Assembly (NCBI RefSeq): GCF_027172205.1
Contig: NC_070614.1
Coordinates: 45,766,501-45,830,500 of the forward strand
Length of the DNA: 64,000 bases
Source of the DNA: Podarcis raffonei
Lineage: Eukaryota > Chordata > Lepidosauria > Squamata > Lacertidae
Direction: 5' to 3'
Position numbers and translations under genes: made by a program
The notes under the pieces: generated by a model
What the model was told of the DNA's origin: nothing
The model's database searches: none
Seen by the model: the letters and a program-made list of their open reading frames with translations, nothing else
Part shown: positions 23,301 to 32,303 of the stretch, piece by piece
How the letters are laid out: every line of letters begins with the position of its first letter
Position numbering within the stretch: the first letter of the stretch is position 1

Positions 23301-24026
23301 TGACGGGAAAATGAAACAGTGCACAGAATCTAGATAGGAGAGATTCACCTGCCTGCTTATAGAGGATAAACCCAGCAAAGCTTATTTACTTATTTGGGCA
23401 ATCTAAGAATATTGAGTAATTTTAAAAGCTGTTGCATATTTCTTTATATCTTCAGCAACCCATATTTGTTTTCGCCGCCTTGAAAACTTGGGTATCATGA
23501 AAAAAGTTGAATACTATACTACCTGACTATATGCTTTTCCTATTTTTAATGCCATCTCTTTTCTCTTTCTCCTACTCTTTTCTGTCTGTCTTTATAGATT
23601 TGGTGTTTTTAAAAAGCTTATTGTTCATTGACAATATGCACATAGTCTATATGCGCAGAGATTTCTAATAAAATCTCTCCACACATTTAAAAAATAAAGT
23701 TCTAAAGCAATCCCCACTTCAAATCAATCAAAGTTATTTTCAGTCAGATATAAGGAATAATTATAATAATATTAATTAACGGTTACTTACAGTGGGGCAT
23801 CAATGAAGTCCTGGGAAGGGTGTTTCTTGAAGGAAACCGTGCGGACTATGTAATAAATATGAGATGCCATTGCACCAATGACCAGGTCACCTGGCTCATA
23901 CCACTCGTGTGGAACATGAACAGGATTATTTGTTGTGCATTGAGCACTTTGTCCTTGGGACACTATATTGGGGAGCAGCAGAAGCAGCAGGAGAAACATC
24001 CTGATGGCAAATACACTTGTGTGCAT
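7458..24026 (-). CDS. V2R-A: type-2 vomeronasal receptor (Vmn2r26-like), six exons
   Basis: Class C G-protein-coupled receptor, expected in the plasma membrane of vomeronasal sensory neurons. Coding exons are 23791-24026, 22985-23276, 12458-13330, 11044-11271, 9264-9390 and 7458-8359, joined at GT/AG sites with phases 2, 0, 0, 0 and 1. They total 2658 nt, or 885 residues, a usual V2R length, and no exon contains a stop. Seen in order: signal peptide, ligand-binding lobes with the hinge motif SSDTS, a nine-cysteine linker, seven helices and the V2R tail [10 protein letters not shown]. Introns are 514, 9654, 1186, 1653 and 904 bp. Intron 2 is swollen by nested retroelements, intron 4 by BovB/L1 and intron 5 by a SINE; intron 3 holds only unique sequence. 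Naming it Vmn2r26-like is family-level recognition, not an ortholog claim. Confidence 0.9.
8751..9076 (-). mobile_element. tRNA-derived SINE in intron 5 of V2R-A
   Basis: Minus-strand SINE of the same family as 2428-2786, more diverged. Target duplication aatatatta at 8742-8750 and 9077-9085. Absent from intron 5 of B, C and D. Confidence 0.85.
9264..9390 (-). CDS. V2R-A exon 5
   Basis: 127 nt encoding [20 protein letters not shown] to MISNEK plus one base. Contains six of the nine cysteines of the NCD3G-type linker (CNANC, CC, DC, PC), which couples ligand-domain closure to the membrane helices. Acceptor CATAG, donor GTTAGA. Confidence 0.92.
9517..10440 (+). mobile_element. BovB (RTE) LINE fragment in intron 4 of V2R-A
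   Basis: The C-terminal reading ([28 protein letters not shown]; after the insertion [34 protein letters not shown]) and the 3' end gagtcggacacgactaaacg are characteristic of BovB. It is interrupted by an L1 at 9637-10240. B, C and D have the uninterrupted intron here. Confidence 0.85.
9637..10240 (+). mobile_element. L1 fragment nested in BovB
   Basis: 5'-truncated L1 3' end with [15 protein letters not shown] of ORF2, inserted with the target duplication gagaccctgatgttgg (9621-9636, 10241-10256). The tail is aataaaaattttatatat. Insertion into BovB shows L1 moved later. Confidence 0.9.
10547..10630. repeat. 38-bp inverted repeat (hairpin) in intron 4 of V2R-A
   Basis: Arms 10547-10584 and 10593-10630 are reverse complements with one mismatch, separated by the 8-base loop cgaattct. 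The right arm is ordinary intron sequence present in B, C and D; the left arm is an inverted extra copy found only in A. Confidence 0.9.
11044..11271 (-). CDS. V2R-A exon 4
   Basis: 228 nt, 76 codons, [17 protein letters not shown] to WHRRFTK, phase 0 at both ends (acceptor CTTAG, donor GTATGG). Forms the return strand of the binding domain before the cysteine linker. It carries NNSAGDE and PPGKEL, typical of V2R exon 4. Confidence 0.92.
12458..13330 (-). CDS. V2R-A exon 3
   Basis: 873 nt, 291 codons, from [13 protein letters not shown] to NPWQ; the donor is CAG|GTAATG. This is the main ligand-binding exon (second half of lobe 1 and lobe 2). The open frame continues past the donor, but the PWQ end and the 228-nt exon 4 starting LHSFLQ fix the junction. 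The stretch [18 protein letters not shown] is strongly divergent from B and C and resembles D. Confidence 0.92.
14247..15057 (-). mobile_element. LTR-like 811-bp insertion in the copia element
   Basis: Ends are the inverted heptamers gcgtgtt and aacacgc, flanked by a T-run duplication (14244-14246, 15058-15061). On the minus strand it has a TATA-like TTTAAATAC at about 14890 and AATAAA at 14340-14345, as expected of a solo LTR. Family not recognised. Confidence 0.55.
16938..17999 (+). mobile_element. Solo LTR of an endogenous retrovirus-like element
   Basis: 1062 bp beginning TGAGGC and ending GCTACA, flanked by the 4-bp duplication ccgt (16934-16937, 18000-18003). It has a TATA box near 17836 and AATAAA at 17918-17923, in the usual spacing for a plus-strand LTR. 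No internal retroviral genes remain. It lies within the integrase part of the copia fossil. Confidence 0.75.
19805..21173 (+). mobile_element. L1 LINE, 5'-truncated, inserted in the copia element
   Basis: Target duplication aagagcccaagtcag (19790-19804, 21174-21188). Carries an intact C-terminal part of ORF2 (open to 20890) with [21 protein letters not shown], followed by a 3' UTR and A-rich tail. It is more complete than the other two L1 copies here and has no stop in the retained frame, so it is likely the youngest layer. Confidence 0.92.
21447..21470. repeat. GT/G simple repeat
   Basis: Run of gtgtgtgtgtgtg followed by nine or more G, within the retrosequence. Confidence 0.8.
22985..23276 (-). 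CDS. V2R-A exon 2
   Basis: 292 nt between CTGCAG and GTAGAA. The first G completes a Leu codon, then [23 protein letters not shown], the start of the receptor-family ligand-binding fold. It carries [19 protein letters not shown], the hinge region that contacts amino-acid ligands in class C receptors. Ends in phase 0 after CAG. Confidence 0.92.
23791..24026 (-). CDS. V2R-A exon 1
   Basis: Encodes [10 protein letters not shown], a poly-leucine signal peptide and the N-terminus to FIDAP plus two bases (CT), ending before GTAAGT. The open frame runs 54 codons further upstream to another Met. The MHTS start is chosen because gene C has an in-frame TAG seven codons before the same ATG. This copy reads [12 protein letters not shown] and IVRTVSFKK. 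Confidence 0.9.
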
Positions 24027-27000
24027 CGACTCCCCTGCTTCTCTCGACAGTATTATTCCTCTCCTCCACCTGATCTGAATAAGACAAATTGGGTGGCAGC
24101 TGACTCTGTCAATTTGGCGCTTTAACGGACATGTATCCACCTTATTGTTAGCTTGAACACAGTCACAACAGAATGCCTTGGATGCCAAATAAGATGCAGT
24201 GGTTTGATAGGAAAAAGGGAAACTGATAACTGATAAGTAACAGAGTCCAGCCTTGTTGTCTATGGAGCACAGAGGAGCTTATAATCATTTCAGGCTTGCT
24301 TGTTGATTCTTTTTTTCCACTGTGACATCTAGAGGTTCAGTCAGGTGGATTGATTATTGTAATTTTAGTAATGATAGGGGAGAGAATCACTTGCGCTGTG
24401 CTTTTGGATTCTATGGCGCATCAGCAGTATGGGAACTGCCAAAATAAAATATATATTTAAAATATATATTTTTATTGATTTTATTGATTTAGAGAATCAC
24501 TTGTGCAGTGTTTTTGGGTTCTATGGCGCATCAGCAGTTGCAGAACTGCCAAATTATTACTATTATTATTTTTTAAATATATATTTTTATTGATTTACCA
24601 ATATTGTCCCAAAAGCGACCTCATCATAACAATACCAATTTTATCTAATTAATGCAATTATGAATGCCAACTATTCAAATGTCAAATGATATGATTAATT
24701 TAAACGTATCCCCTTGCGTGCTAGATTTGATGGCTTCTATCTTCTTGATTATTTCTGTGTTTCACTATGTTAATAATTTCCATTGCATTCCATGCACATA
24801 TAATAATCTCTTATATAACAGCTGCAGTCTTGTGATTTCTGTTTGTGTTGGTATATTAGATAATTTATAAAGTTTCAAGTGAGGAACTCTAAGTGTGATC
24901 TTTATTCTTTCCTGCGTGTGACAATATCCCCTCATGATGTTTTCCTGTCCATATATGGTGCTGTATCCTTCAATCCTGCAACTGTTGATGGTTCCCCTCA
25001 TGCCCTAGGAGAAGCGGTTATTCCACAGTTTCCAAAAGTCACTTCATCACTTTGTCCTGTGTTTGGCTTCCAGTAAAAAAGCAGTGTTCGCCTTTTTTTT
25101 TTCCTGCCTAGGAGGAATGCTCTGAATCCAGACTCCCACTAGCTAATCCTAAACAATCTATCACTGCAGCTGGTAGACAGGAAGACGGATCTGCCAATGT
25201 AATTATATTTGTAACATCACAAAATCATAGGCAAGGAATGAACCTACAAGGTCAGCAGGATATCTAGAGCTGAGCTGGACCCATCCTTTCCCTGCTTCCT
25301 AATTTGTTAGTACTGGGGTATCCATCACTCTCCCACCTATGTAACACTGATCAGACATAGTTTGCCATCACATTAACTGAATGGTGGCAGCAATTCTGGA
25401 TAAAATCCTTGCCTTATCAAGAAGTGGGAGCACTGGATTATAGCATTAATAGACCAATGGGATATCAGATCCCCATAAGGCATGATGGAGAACCGCAACA
25501 ACTTGGAAAAGATGGATGCGCCAAGCTTGGCGCCTCAGTTACCGCTCACGCCCATGTGCCTGCTCTCACTTTAATATATTGCTCCCACCACACCAACAAC
25601 CTTTGACCCGAAGGCTTAAAAACAAAACCTAACTATCCCAGCATAATCTGTGGGGGATCTTTGTGAGGGGGATAACCAAAAAGCTGGAATCTCTTATTGT
25701 TTATTCTTTAAATAAACAATAAAGATTTATTTTTTAAAGCAAGGCAGTATAATATAAGTGGATAAACTTAGATTACTTCAATAATAATAATATGCTAGTT
25801 CACTTCAATTTGCTTTCAGAGATTTGGGCTTTATAGTTTGGTTCCTTTCTAAGGCTTTACTTTCCTTCAGTTACCCACCCCTTTAACAAATGCAGATCCT
25901 GAGGTACTTTCAGTAATAGTCTTAAGGGCTCACCCCCCCTTCCTTCAGTGGGTTTTGGGAGTCCTTTCTTTCCTCAGAAGAGTCTCTCCCCTTCCGATTA
26001 GTTTGAGACCTAAGTAGACTCATCTCTTTCAGTTCCTACTTCTCCTGTCTCACACCCAGTCTCCCAGCAAGATTTGGTCCTATTACTCCTGCAGGACACT
26101 ACGCTCAGTCCTTCACTGTATGTTTTATTCCAGAACCAACTCTCCCTCCTCCACACTCCTATCCTATCTCCCTACCTAACTCCCAACCTCTACAGCCTCC
26201 CTCCTCAACCACCTCAACTCAACCCCCCTCTTAACCGCACTCTGACTCCATTTCTCTTGAAATCCGCTCCTTTTAAATTCCCCCTCCTTGAACCACAGTG
26301 AATCAGAGTCTGCCGCTCTTTAACCATTTTCTGGCAGGAGAGAAAAGTAAAAAGAAATACTTGTGGAACCAACTTTTCCAGAACAATAGACACAACATTT
26401 TACAAGGATTGGAAGAAACACGACAGAAAGAATAATTGCCACACACAGGAAGAACAAGGATGTAGTTTGAGTGCCTCATTTGTAGTTCTATGAATCATTT
26501 AATGTGTCAACAGGAATAGAAGTTATTAATATTGCAGTTGTTGTATAAGGGATTATTAGAAATTAATAAGATTTTGGAATGCAGAAATAAAGGAAATCAT
26601 CAAACATAGGGGGGTCACCAAAATTATATGATTCGGTATTTGAGTGATTAGTATTAGTATTACAATTTGGTATTGTTTTAATGACGCTATTATTGGATAG
26701 TAATTGAAAATTAATAAAAAATATTATATATAAAAAATAAACAGATTCTTGAATAAACTTCAGAAACAATATATCTGTATTTTGTGAGGCCATTTGGCTT
26801 ACTTGAGATATTCTCTGCCACCACTCTTTCAAACTGGTTAGAAGTATAATTCAGAAAAAAGGCTTGTCCTATTAGTGTTAGCAATATCCAATATGTTTTC
26901 CACCAGATATTGTTGCACATCTCTGCTACTTTTCCTTGTTAAAACTATTTAAAAAACAAGGGAAATGGCTGTTTTAAACTTCTCCTTCTTCTGTTCCTCA

Positions 27001-27064
27001 GCTGCCTTGTGGGTGAGAGATAAATAATGTAGAGCCGTCAACTATTTCACAATGTTTTTTGTTT
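24027..27064 (-). other. Spacer between V2R-A and V2R-B with the 5' flank of A
   Basis: The first kilobase above 24027 is the conserved 5' flank (constant block about 24345-24430). The rest is array spacer matching the other units, without recognised genes. Confidence 0.5.
24380..24556. repeat. Local tandem duplication in the V2R-A 5' flank
   Basis: The stretch tctatggcgcatcagcag with its surroundings occurs twice (about 24383-24445 and 24490-24556), separated by an AT-rich piece; the other units have one copy. Confidence 0.75.
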
Positions 27065-27069
27065 CTGGT

Positions 27070-27439
27070 TATGGAGAGAGGCTCAGAACTTACAGGGTTA
27101 AGAGTTCTGAGTGATGACGTCTCACATTTTGAGGCGGGTTTAGAACACTGAAGGGAGGGTTTTACTGCGTCTCTCAGTGTGCGTGTTTGCTCCGAAGAGA
27201 GAGCAGCGATGAGTGAACTGTCGCCGGGAAATTTATAGCTGTTGTGTTTTGCTAAGGAATAAAGACTTTAAAGATAAGGAGACAGCCTGCGTTCAGCCTG
27301 AATTATTGCCCCCACACGAACGACGTTTCCTGCTTCTGTTCCGCTGTGTTTACGCTCTGCTGAGTCAAAGGTCCCTGGGGGAAGACCAGAGCCGCGCAGG
27401 GAAGTGTGCCGGACCCCCCGGACGCCATTGGCCTCCATA
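27070..27439 (+). repeat. 5' LTR of the young copia element
   Basis: 370 bp, TATGGAG to CCTCCATA, with AATAAA in the middle (aaggaataaagac). Its termini are short inverted repeats. Confidence 0.93.
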
Positions 27440-27663
27440 GGTTATGGGAGATCAGCAATAAAGATAAGAAACGTTCATGCGTGTGAGAGACTGCAGCCAG
27501 AGGCCAGCCGATGAGACGCTGGGAAGGGTGACTGCAGGCAAAGTCGGCTGAGGAGCAGCCAAAGGCCAGCTAAGGAGTAGCTGGAGCCAGCCGGGAGGAG
27601 CTGAGATCTGCCGGACCGGGAGGCACTACCGCTACCTGTAAGTAGGCCGGGCCCCGGGGAGAG

Positions 27664-30279
27664 ATGGCAGACAGCCAGAAGTCGTCAATCCCTTTTGATA
27701 AGGTGGACGGGAGCAAGCCCTGGGTCGAGAGAAGGCAGGCACTGAAGAAGAAGACAGTGGGAGCCAGGCCAGAGGGGGCTGAGAATTGCTCTGAGGAAGC
27801 ACCAAGCCCAGGAGGGGCTGAGGGATGCCCAAGAAGCCCAGAGGGGGCTGGAAGTCCAAGAGGGGCTGAGGGACGCCCAGAAGGCCCAGAGGGGGCTGGG
27901 ACTGTGTTGGAGGGCTGCCGGAATGCCCCTACAAAAGAGCTGCGTGCTAGAGAAGAGGAGAGAGATGCAGTGGCTATCTCTTCCACTGAGAACTTTGCAC
28001 CTGGGAATGGGGGTGCAGGCCATTCCAAGGGTCTTGAGAGTGCCCAGGCTGTTTGGCAGGAGCTGGAGGGGGTTTGCAGAGAAACCACAGCAGAAGCCAA
28101 AGGCCATTTCCCCAACAGCAGAAAAGCTTCAGGGAGTGCTGCTGGAAAGGTTGGGGGGGCAGAGAAGACCAAAGGCAAGTTTGCAAAGTTTTCCACTCGG
28201 CGATGTTTTGTTTGTGCTTCGGCTGAACACCTGCGTCGCAGCTGCCCACAGAGAGCAAGGGAGACAGGGCAGGATGTTTCCAAGGTTGCTTCCCATGGGA
28301 ACCAGCCGGGTTTCCATGGCAACAGAGATGGCAGGCGTGTGAAACCGCAGATACTACGCGCTCCAGAGAAGGGAGGAAACGCTTATCAGCTGACTGCGTC
28401 AATGGCTGTTTTGGAGAACACCTGCAGCGAACGCCTCAAGGTCGGGGGCAGCAGGAAGTCGGTTGCTAAGGCAACAAAGAAGGACAACTCCGGAGGGGGG
28501 AGGGTCCTACGTTGGGTTGTTGACTCGGCTGCGAATGCCCATCTGGTAACAGCGCCACCTGATGGACAAATGTGGAACTGCAAGGCTGTTTCAACTGAGA
28601 AAACAGTTAAATTTGCTACAAGTTCACAGGGACATGTGACCCATGTTGCTAACATGTTTGTCTCTTTCTTGCAGGATGAACTGAAGGTCTATGTTCTCCC
28701 TGAGATAAAACACTGCCTGTTATCTGTACCTTGTCTTTTACAGGAGGGATATTCAGTGAGTTTTGAAAAAAATGTTTGTACAATTTCCAGAGATGGGAAG
28801 AAGCTAATAAGTGTTGAGAAAGATCAGAACAACCTCTTTGTTCTGGAAACACCTCTGGAGGGTGAGGGGAATACTGGGAAAGCCACTGATCACACTCATG
28901 TGTCGTGTGCTTGCGTGTGGCACAAGAGAATGTCACATGGGTCCTGTGAGGACGTTCAGATGTTATCAGAGTGCACCAAAGGATGCCGGGTAAAAGAATG
29001 TGGTCAACCTTTGAATTGCAAAGCTTGCAGAAAAGCCAGAAACAAGGGATTTAATCATCCCAGGGTGGAGAGAGTAACCACAAAGCCTTTTGAGCTTGTG
29101 CATGCAGACCTTTTTGGTATGCCACAGCCAAGTCTGGGCAAGGCCAAGTGGCTGATGGTGCTGACAGATGATTATACGCGGAACGCATGGGGTTTCACGC
29201 TGAAAACTAAGGAGGAGGCAACACAACTGATCAAAGATTGGGTTGCAGAGGTGGAACTAAGGTTCTCCACCAAGGTGCAGGGGTTCAAGTGTGACCGAGG
29301 TTCAGAGGTCACTGGGTCTGCTCTAAAGGGTTTCTTTCGACAGAGGGGGATACGTCACAAGGTGACTTCTCCTAAGGACAGTGGCGTGGCAGAGCTTAGG
29401 AGTAAAGCTCTGGTTCGAGCATCAGAGATTCTACTGGATGACTCTGGTTTGCCTCAAAGTTTCTGGGGGGAGGCGGTAAAGACAGCCAATTTCACGATGA
29501 ACAGGTGCTACAATGCAGTGGTAGGTGACACCCCGTATTTCCTGCTTCATCGGCAGAAGCCGCTTGTGCATTTCTTTCGCACTTTTGGTAGCAGAGCCAT
29601 GGTGCCTGTACCAAAGTTTCTGCAGCAGGAGGGTGGCCCAAGGTACCAGGAAATGATCTTCTGTGGATATGAGCCTGCGACAAAAGGGTGGAGATTCGCA
29701 TACCCAGAAGGTGATCAGACCAAGCTTTTGGTCAGTAAACAGGCTAAGTTCTTTGAGCAGGATGGTTGGGCAAGGCGCAAAGTGCGCTCTGACGTTCACT
29801 CAGATTGTCTGTCTGACTCTGAGGAGGAAGGAGAGCCAGAGCCTGAACCTGCTGGTGGAGACCAGGTCCCTGAACAGAGTAGGGCGTCTCCACAGGTTGT
29901 TAAGAGAGTGTCCAAGAGTGAGCCCTCATCTCCTGTGCGCATAATGGAGAAAGCTCACAGACGTGTCAAGTCAGAGGGGGAGTCTTCTGATGGGGAAGAC
30001 GCACATGCTGGCCCCAGTGGGTCAGAAGGAGTACCCCAGTTTGTGCCCAGGCGGTCATCGTGGGCTACAAAGGGAATTCCACCTGAGAGGTTTCAGGTCA
30101 CAAATGCGTGGGTTGGTTTCGCACAGTGCGAACCTAAGGTTTGTGAGGTTCAACAGGTGCCTAACAACGATGCCAGGAAGGGGCGGAAGGCAATGGGGAA
30201 GGTGTTGAACACTCAGAAGTCCTCTCAAAATATGATTCGAGAGGGGGTATGGAGAGAGGCTCAGAACTTACAGGGTTAA
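27664..30279 (+). pseudogene. gag-pol frame of the incomplete copia element
   Basis: Element-encoded frame of 871 codons with gag, protease-like and integrase parts as described for the whole element. It is a retroelement fossil, not a host gene; its end reads into the 3' LTR. Confidence 0.85.
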
Positions 30280-30618
30280 GAGTTCTGAGTGATGACGTCT
30301 CACATTTTGAGGCGGGTTTAGAACACTGAAGGGAGGGTTTTACTGCGTCTCTCAGTGTGCGTGTTTGCTCCGAAGAGAGAGCAGCGATGAGTGAACTGTC
30401 GCCGGGAAATTTATAGCTGTTGTGTTTTGCTAAGGAATAAAGACTTTAAAGATAAGAAGACAGCCTGCGTTCAGCCTGAATTATTGCCCCCACACGAACG
30501 ACATTTCCTGCTTCTGTTCCGCTGTGTTTACGCTCTGCTGAGTCAAAGGTCCCTGGGGGAAGACCAGAGCCGCGCAGGGAAGTGTGCCGGACCCCCCCGG
30601 ACGCCATTGGCCTCCATA
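30248..30618 (+). repeat. 3' LTR of the young copia element
   Basis: 371 bp, about three differences from the 5' LTR. Confidence 0.93.
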
Positions 30619-30623
30619 CTGGT

Positions 30624-31401
30624 ACCCTGTGTTGTCTTCAAGATGAATTTGTAGATTTCATGAAGTAATTGATAAGAGACTTTTTATTAACATTCATATA
30701 TGTACAACATTCATAAACAGAACTTAACCATTTCTAAATTAAAAGGCTGAAAGTTTTGCTATTAAGATTCCATTTGCTTTAAGTATACAGTAATACATGA
30801 CAGGGACGTAAAGAGTCTTAGGGAGGGGTAGTAACTCTAGCGGGCAAGAAGTTGTGGTCCTTCTGGTGAAGTTTGTATACCTCTGATCCCCACCTTGCAC
30901 TCAGTTCTCACCTGTGGCTCCTAGAAGTTGTCAGCTTGAAACAGCAGCCACATCCCATGAATCAGATTCAAGTGGCTCCCTAAACCAGGTGAGGGCAGCC
31001 AATGGGCCTCAAATCCTCAGTGAGTTGGGGAATTTCTCTGCATGCAAAGACAGGATATAGCAGATGAGAGCAAAAGTGGGCTCAATGCTCCAAAAGGTGG
31101 CTACTGAAGGTGCTGAAGAGGGAAATGAGGGGCATATGGGTCTCGTAAACCTAGGAAGGGAGCCCACCTAGGAGAAGGAAACTTTGAACCTAAACCTCCA
31201 CTGCATTACAGCATTACTCATTTGTGAAAAAGGCTTTGGGTGTAGAACCTGAGGAAAAATCTGTCCCCTTTGCCTTTGGAACATCTTTGGCAAGTTAAGA
31301 AGCAAACTCTACACATATCCAGAGTAGGGACCTGCAAAGTGATACCAGCCAGGAAGTCCATGTATTCTAAGACCCAACAGAACCACAAATTCCACTGTCA
31401 T
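30624..31401 (-). other. Presumed 3' untranslated region of V2R-B
   Basis: Conserved with 6680-7457 in gene A; contains the likely poly(A) signal and no element. Confidence 0.5.
30683..30688 (-). promoter_or_regulatory. Likely poly(A) signal of V2R-B
   Basis: AATAAA on the minus strand, 714 bp past the stop. The 3' LTR of a copia element ends about 60 bp further on, so the insertion spared the signal. Confidence 0.5.
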
Positions 31402-32303
31402 TTATACCTTTCTTTGTGTTAGCTGCTCTTTGTTGTTCAGGTCTGGCCTCACCACAATAATGTAGCATTTAGGGGTGAAAATGCAAACCAGTAACCCAGC
31501 ACCAGAAGCAAAGATGGAGAAGATCTCCACAGCCACCATGTATTTTCCTCTGGTGCTCAGGTAGGTTGGAATGAAGGAGAGCCAAACGCTGCTGAAGACC
31601 AGCATGCTGAAGGTGATGAACTTGGCTTCGTTGAAAGTGTCAGGCAACTTCCTGGCTAGGAAGGCCACCGTGAAGCTGATAGTGGCCAGGAAGCCCATGT
31701 AGCCCAAAACACAATAGAACATGGAGACTGACCCTTCATTACATAGAAATATGATTTCTTCCGTCATTGAGTGCATGTCCACATCTGGGAATGGGGGAGA
31801 GGTTGCCAGCCAGAGGACACAGATTCCTACTTGAACAATGGAGCAGGAAAAGACAATAGAATAAGCCAGTTCTTTGCCTACCCATTTCCTCATATTGGAT
31901 CCTGGTTTGGTAGCCATGAAAGCCAAAACCACCAATATGGTTTTGGCTAAGATGCTGGAGAGGGCCACAGAGAAGACAATGCCAAAAGCAGTTTGTCGGA
32001 GAAGGCAAGTCGCCTCATTAGGTTTTCCGATGAACAACAAAGAAGAGAGGAAACACAAGAGGAGGGAGCTAAGGAGACCATAGGTGAGGCTTCGGTTGTT
32101 GGCTTTGACTATGGCTGTATTGCGATGCTTAATGAAGATGCTGAGCACCAGAATAGTGATCAGAGAGAATAGAAGCACAGAGGAAGTTGAAACAATGGCC
32201 AAGGTTTCATCAAAGGCTAGGAAGTTTGGAATCTTAGGAATGCATAGATCCTGGCCGCTGTTTGGATACTGATCTGCTGGGCAACTGACACAAGTTTCCA
32301 TGT
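31402..32303 (-). CDS. V2R-B exon 6, seven-helix domain
   Basis: 902 nt, 299 residues, with no stop before the common terminator after TQRKV. Private changes include VLSIFIKHR at the end of helix 1, GLLSSLLLC in helix 2, KPNEATC before helix 3 and VFSSVWLS in helix 6 (Cys to Ser). VCIFTPKCY is shared with A. Confidence 0.95.

Larger units (their letters stand above)
27065..30623 (+). mobile_element. Young Ty1/copia element, incomplete, between near-identical LTRs
   Basis: Plus-strand element with 5-bp target duplications ctggt (27065-27069, 30619-30623), LTRs at 27070-27439 and 30248-30618, and ggttatggga right after the 5' LTR, the copia-type primer site. One open frame (27664-30279) carries gag with a zinc knuckle (CFVCASAEHLRRSC), a protease-like WVVDSAANAHLV, a pre-integrase HHCC region (VWHKRMSHG, CKACRKA) and integrase (HADLFG, CDRGSEV). 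A full pol set is not present, so it is broken (apparently one break) and could move only with help. The LTRs differ at about three sites, so the insertion is recent. Genes A and D show the empty site. Confidence 0.93.

Noticed and set aside
27664-30279. The 871-codon frame as a domesticated host gene.
   Set aside because: It is framed by near-identical LTRs with a target duplication and reads into the 3' LTR; it is simply a recent retroelement.
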